Positions 14,462 to 17,886 of a DNA stretch of 17,886 nucleotides are shown piece after piece. How positions within the stretch are numbered: position 1 is the stretch's first letter; each line of letters opens with the position of its first letter. This stretch comes from Alphaproteobacteria bacterium. GTDB lineage: Bacteria; Pseudomonadota; Alphaproteobacteria; ATCC43930; CGMCC-115725. The stretch covers positions 1-17,886 of the forward strand of contig VAZT01000231.1 of the NCBI GenBank assembly GCA_005884825.1, given 5' to 3'. Under the pieces are notes generated by a model, which was not told the DNA's origin, did not search any database, and was given only the letters and a program-made list of their open reading frames with translations. Position numbers and translations under genes: made by a program.

Positions 14462-15445
14462 ATGGCCAAGCTCGTCCTCGGGATCGGCACGTCGCACACG
14501 CCGATGCTCAACGCTCCGGCCGAGGATTGGCCGCGCTTCATCGATCGCGATGCGGTTCGCGACTTCCTCGACAAGGAGGGGCAGCCGACGACGTATGAAG
14601 AGCTGCTGCATCGGGCGGAGCCGCATGTCGCGGCCGAATTGACGCCGGAGCGGTTCTCCGCTCGTCACGCCGAGGCGCAGGCCGGGGTCGCGCATCTCAG
14701 GGATGCGGTGCGCCGCGCCGAGCTCGACGCCTTGATCGTCATCGGCGACGATCACAAGGAAATCTACCAGGACGACAACCTGCCGAGCTTTGTCGTCTAT
14801 CGCGGCAAGACGATCCGCAACGTGCCGCTCAACGGCTTCTCGGGCCCCGATTGGGCGCGGCGGGCGACAGCGCGCTACTACGAGCAAACGGAGCCCCGCG
14901 CCTACCCGGTCGAAAGCGGCCTGGCGTTGCACCTGACCACTTCCCTCGTCGATCGGGAGTTCGACCCGGTCTCGTCGGACGCGTTGCCCGACGGCAAGGG
15001 CGAAGGCCATGCCTTTGCCTTTGTCCGCAAGCGGCTCATGGATGACCCGACGCTGCCGGTGGTGCCGGTGTTCATCAACACCTATTTTCCGCCGAACCAG
15101 CCGACGCCGCGGCGCTGCTACAAGCTCGGCCAGGCGCTCCGGGAGGCGGTGGAGAGCTATCCGGGCGACGCGCGGGTCGGCATCGTCGGCTCGGGCGGGC
15201 TGAGCCACTTCGTCGTCGACGAAGACCTCGATCGCGGTGTGCTCGACGCCTGCGCCCGCAAGGATGCCGAGGCGCTGCAATCATTGCCCCGGCATAAGCT
15301 CAATTCCGGCAGCTCGGAAATTCGCATGTGGATTTGCGTCGCCGGTGCCGCCGAGCACCTCGATTTCGTCTGGTCGCGCTACGTTCCCGGATACCGTACG
15401 CCGGCCGGGTCCGGCACCGGCCTCGGCTTCGCCCACTGGTCGTGA
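14462..15445 (+). CDS. LigB-type extradiol ring-cleavage dioxygenase
   Basis: This 327-residue protein belongs to the class III (LigB superfamily) extradiol dioxygenases, non-haem Fe(II) enzymes that open catecholic rings. It shows the N-terminal G-T-S-H-T-P-M-L with His12 as probable iron ligand and I-G-D-D-H-K-E (94-100). G-E-G-H-A-F-A-F (His183) is a candidate catalytic base, and P-V-F-I-N-T-Y-F-P-P (202-211) and G-G-L-S-H-F (245-250) complete the family pattern. It resembles protocatechuate 4,5-dioxygenase beta-type and related enzymes, but the substrate is not determined and no separate alpha subunit gene is visible. AAGGAG at 14448-14453 gives a good SD site. It is followed eight bases later by the Rieske oxygenase gene, forming a likely two-gene unit for ring hydroxylation and cleavage. 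The gene looks intact. Confidence 0.88.
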   Translation: MAKLVLGIGTSHTPMLNAPAEDWPRFIDRDAVRDFLDKEGQPTTYEELLHRAEPHVAAELTPERFSARHAEAQAGVAHLRDAVRRAELDALIVIGDDHKEIYQDDNLPSFVVYRGKTIRNVPLNGFSGPDWARRATARYYEQTEPRAYPVESGLALHLTTSLVDREFDPVSSDALPDGKGEGHAFAFVRKRLMDDPTLPVVPVFINTYFPPNQPTPRRCYKLGQALREAVESYPGDARVGIVGSGGLSHFVVDEDLDRGVLDACARKDAEALQSLPRHKLNSGSSEIRMWICVAGAAEHLDFVWSRYVPGYRTPAGSGTGLGFAHWS

Positions 15446-15453
15446 GGGCAGCG

Positions 15454-16650
15454 ATGAGCAAGCAGAAGGACAGCGAAGACCTCGTCCGTGTCGGGCCCGG
15501 CACCGTCATGGGCGAAATGATGCGGCAGTACTGGATCCCGGCGGCGATGTCGTCGGAGCTGGAGCGTGACGGCGCACCGGTGCGGCTGATGCTGCTCGGC
15601 GAACGGCTGATCGCGTTCCGCGACAGCTCGGGCCGGGTGGGAATCATGGACCACCGTTGCCCGCATCGCTGCGCATCCTTGTTCCTCGGGCGCAACGAGG
15701 AGAACGGCATCCGCTGCGTCTATCACGGCTGGAAGTTCGACGCCGCGGGCACTTGCGTCGACATGCCGAACACGCCGCCGCATCAGGACTACAAGGCTAA
15801 GGTGAAGGCCAAGGCCTACAAGGTTGCCGAGCGCAACGGCCTGGTCTGGGTCTATATGGGCGAGCGCGCGCAGGCGCCGCCGCTGCCGGGGATCGAGGCT
15901 TCCCTATTGCCGGAAAGCGATCTGCAGATCGTCTTCGCGCAGCGTGAATGCAATTGGCTGCAGGCGCTCGAGGGCGACATCGACACCTCGCATTTCGGGT
16001 TTTTGCATGCCGGCTCGGTCGATCCTGCCGACGTGCCGGGAGACAATTTGATCCGCTGGACGGTGGCGAACCGGGCGCCCGAATATCACGTGGCCGACAC
16101 CGACTGGGGCACGATGTACGCGGCCTACCGGTCGGCAGAGGCGGGCCAGACCTATTGGCGCTTCGCCAATTTCCTGTTCCCGTTCTGGACGCAGACGCCG
16201 CAGGGCGCCTTTGACCGCGTCAACAGCCGTGCGTGGGTGCCGATGGACGACACCCATACGATGTTCGTCAGCCTAAGTTGGAAAAACCTGCCGGCCTCTC
16301 GGGCCGCACTGAGCCACACTCGGGACCTCCCAGGTTCGAAGCTGACGATGGATTTCGTGCCGAACACGACCGACTGGTACGGCCGCTGGCGGCTCGCCGG
16401 CAACCTGGCTAATGACTGGCTGATCGATCGGCAGGCGCAGAAGAGCGGCGGTGTCTATACCGGAATCGTCGGCATCCAGGCTCAGGACCAGGAAAAGGAC
16501 GGCGCGGTCCCGCCCGGTGTCGACGAGCCGGATATCTTCGTCAACGTGCGCAGTGGCGACTTCCTCGCTGATGAAAAGATCGCCTGGCGCGATGCCTACG
16601 ACGCCCAGCTGCGCGCGGCGATGCGCCCTCTCGCCCAAGCCGCGGAGTGA
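15454..16650 (+). CDS. Rieske aromatic-ring oxygenase alpha subunit with an internal in-frame loss
   Basis: This 398-residue protein is of the phthalate 4,5-dioxygenase-like group of Rieske oxygenases. The [2Fe-2S] site is C69-P-H71 and C88-x2-H91 (Y-H-G-W-K-F-D). The mononuclear iron site is in D-I-D-T-S-H-F-G-F-L-H (Asp177, His180, His185). At about residues 345-348, A-Q-D-Q is joined directly to E-K-D-G-A-V-P-P-G-V-D. Relatives have about 38-41 more residues there, with the conserved Q-E-S-M-G-x-I-x-D-R-S-x-E-H-L-G block. Its loss would probably disrupt the active site, and the protein is short for a 420-440 family. I chose ATG 15454 with GAGGG at 15444-15448. It needs a reductase, not seen here. 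It follows the LigB-type gene by eight bases. Confidence 0.87.
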   Translation: MSKQKDSEDLVRVGPGTVMGEMMRQYWIPAAMSSELERDGAPVRLMLLGERLIAFRDSSGRVGIMDHRCPHRCASLFLGRNEENGIRCVYHGWKFDAAGTCVDMPNTPPHQDYKAKVKAKAYKVAERNGLVWVYMGERAQAPPLPGIEASLLPESDLQIVFAQRECNWLQALEGDIDTSHFGFLHAGSVDPADVPGDNLIRWTVANRAPEYHVADTDWGTMYAAYRSAEAGQTYWRFANFLFPFWTQTPQGAFDRVNSRAWVPMDDTHTMFVSLSWKNLPASRAALSHTRDLPGSKLTMDFVPNTTDWYGRWRLAGNLANDWLIDRQAQKSGGVYTGIVGIQAQDQEKDGAVPPGVDEPDIFVNVRSGDFLADEKIAWRDAYDAQLRAAMRPLAQAAE

Positions 16651-16707
16651 GGGAGCGGCAGAACTCCAGCCAGGCGAAAGAGCGCTCGTGTGTGACTGGG
16701 CGGCGCT

Positions 16708-16950
16708 ATGAGGGCGCTGGTCGGCCTCTATCTTGCTATCGGGATCGCGCTGGTGGCCATTGGTTTCCTCCTGCCTGGCCCTTGCCCGAATCGGAACATC
16801 GACGTGGTCAACCAAATTATCTTTGTGCTGACTTGGCCGGTCGGGCTGTATTCGGAGGTGTATCAGGGCCAGCTTTCTGCGGAAGACTGGCTGCGCGCGC
16901 AGGCCTGCCAAGGCGGCGGCCGGCTCGGGCCGAAAACGGTTCCGGGTTAG
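16708..16950 (+). CDS. Small hypothetical membrane protein
   Basis: This 80-residue protein has a strong N-terminal hydrophobic helix (about 4-22), then P-G-P-C-P-N, a second hydrophobic segment (about 33-48, I-I-F-V-L-T-W-P-V-G-L-Y), and a polar tail with S-A-E-D-W-L-R-A-Q-A-C. The two cysteines (26 and about 67) lie outside the predicted helices. I do not recognise a functional family; similar small proteins with a G-P-C-P-N turn and a W-L-x-x-Q-A-C tail are, to my recollection, annotated as hypothetical in alphaproteobacteria. It lies 57 bases after the Rieske gene, without a strong SD site, and its stop overlaps the convergent hemC stop by four bases (TTAG). Confidence 0.6.
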   Translation: MRALVGLYLAIGIALVAIGFLLPGPCPNRNIDVVNQIIFVLTWPVGLYSEVYQGQLSAEDWLRAQACQGGGRLGPKTVPG

Positions 16951-17791
16951 CCGAGCCCGAAATCCGGACCGGCGACACTCCTTAGTTCCTTGCCCAGCTC
17001 GGCGCCGAGCTGGGCGGCCGCGTCAATGCCGCCTTGGCGCCGCCCGCGGATCTCTTTACTCCCGTCCTCGTTGAGCAACAGGCCCTGGATCGTCAAACGG
17101 TTTCTTTCGATTTCGGCAAACCCAGCAACCGGGGTGCGGCATGACCCATCTAGCGCGGCGAGCATCGCTCGCTCGGCCGCGACGCAAGCGGCGCTGATCG
17201 GATCATGCAGCGGCTGCACGAGCTGACGCACCACCTCGTCGGCTGTCCTGCACTCGACAGCGAGTGCACCTTGGCCGACCGCCGGCAGCATGAGCTCGCG
17301 GGGCAGGATTTCGGTCGCATGCCCGCTCAAATCGAGGCGTTCGAGGCCGCACAGCGCCAGGACCAATGCATCGACTTCACCAGCCTCCATCTTGCGCAGC
17401 CGCGTGTTCACATTGCCGCGGACCGAAGACCCGCCCTTCTCGCCGACACAAATGCGTCGCGCGGATCATCACGGGGCGGCACGCAGGCAATCACCAGACC
17501 GTCGGGAAGCCAGGTCTCCAAATCCTTCAGCGAGTGCACTGCCAGATCGATCCGCCCGGCGAGCAGCGCCTCCTCGATCTCTTTGGCAAACAGCCCCTTC
17601 CCGCCGATCTCGGCGAGCAGGCGATTTTGCACTCGGTCGCCGGTCGTTCTGATGGTTACAATCTCGACCGCTCCGGCCTCGGCAAGTTCGGCATGTGCCG
17701 CGATCAGGCGATCGCGGATGATGGTCGTTTGGCGCAGCGCCATCGGGCTGCCTCGGGTGCCGATACGGAGAGAACGGGAGGTCAAGTGCAT
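16947..17791 (-). pseudogene. hemC: HemC, porphobilinogen deaminase, frameshifted by an internal deletion
   Basis: HemC joins four porphobilinogens into hydroxymethylbilane in tetrapyrrole synthesis. The 5' part (17791 down to about 17430) has L-R-I-G-T-R-G-S-P-M-A-L, G-G-K-G-L-F-A-K-E-I-E and A-V-H-S-L-K-D, with the catalytic Asp, up to D-P-R-D-A-F-V. The 3' part, in another frame (about 17420 to 16947), resumes R-G-N-V-N-T-R-L-R-K-M and keeps L-P-A-V-G-Q-G-A-L and D-G-S-C-R-T-P, with the Cys that carries the dipyrromethane cofactor. Between them about 30 residues are missing, including the G-T-S-S-L-R-R-x-x-Q block whose arginines bind cofactor and substrate. The gene is 845 bases, not a multiple of three, against about 930 usual. 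GAGGAG lies just before the ATG. Confidence 0.88.
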
Positions 17792-17886
17792 TCTCCTCGT
17801 TGCCTGAGATTACCGGTCCGGCAGCAGCGGCAAGGTTTGCGTGAAAGCTAGCCAAAACACCGCAAATCCGATCGATATGATCGCGA

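Noticed and set aside
16922..16957. Possible hairpin GGCTCGG/CCGAGCC at the convergent end of the small membrane protein and hemC.
   Set aside because: The stem is only 7 bp with a 22-base loop and no T-run, and it lies partly in coding sequence.
13956..17440. Programmed frameshifting in the M20 and hemC genes.
   Set aside because: Frameshifting would keep all residues; here conserved residues are physically absent from every frame, and no slippery site or pseudoknot is evident.
8528..17440. Site-specific excision or intron/intein-type processing as cause of the five gaps.
   Set aside because: The five junctions share no obvious motif, flanking repeat or orientation pattern, and coding sequence itself is missing.
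17877..17886. ATG at 17877 as the start of a gene divergent from hemC.
   Set aside because: Only three codons lie in the window; there is no strong SD site and no way to identify a product.
1..17886. tRNA, rRNA, CRISPR arrays, transposases, phage genes.
   Set aside because: I looked on both strands and saw no cloverleaf-like sequence, regular spaced repeats, terminal inverted repeats or recognisable transposase or integrase frames.

Overview
The window looks like part of an alphaproteobacterial chromosome, possibly Rhodospirillales-like. The indications are a GC-rich sequence (around 62% in the stretches I counted), protein family resemblances (pseudopilin and secretin set, EAL protein, XRE regulator, HemC), and an EcfG-like stress promoter in front of a DUF1328 gene. 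The assignment is inference; no rRNA or tRNA gene is present to settle it.

Region 1 (1-8296) is a type II secretion system (T2SS) operon reading L(partial)-M-C/N-D-E-F-G-H-I on the + strand with many start/stop overlaps. gspJ follows on the opposite strand, tail-to-tail with gspI with no base between the stop codons. No gspK is visible. Together these genes encode the secretin (D), the inner-membrane platform (C-like, F, L, M), the ATPase (E) and the pseudopilus (G, H, I, J).

Region 2 (8297-13017) is mixed: an asparagine synthetase (asnB), a 58-aa DUF1328 membrane protein behind an EcfG-like promoter and a strong Shine-Dalgarno (SD) site, a bidirectional terminator, an XRE regulator (minus strand), an alpha/beta hydrolase, and an EAL-domain protein.

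Region 3 (13018-16950) holds an M20 metallopeptidase (minus strand), divergent from a two-gene unit of a LigB-type extradiol dioxygenase and a Rieske oxygenase alpha subunit (probable aromatic-ring catabolism), followed by a small membrane protein. Region 4 (16947-17791, minus strand) is hemC, porphobilinogen deaminase.

The most striking observation is that five genes between 8.4 and 17.8 kb (asnB, EAL, M20, Rieske oxygenase, hemC) each lack one internal block of roughly 30-43 residues, and each time the block carries the family's most conserved catalytic motif. Three losses are in frame and two shift the frame. The T2SS genes, the hydrolase, the LigB-type gene and the DUF1328 gene look intact. 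Because hemC is normally essential, an assembly artefact that drops conserved about-100-bp blocks is the leading explanation; real parallel gene decay is the alternative. I see no CRISPR array, insertion sequence, tRNA or rRNA.
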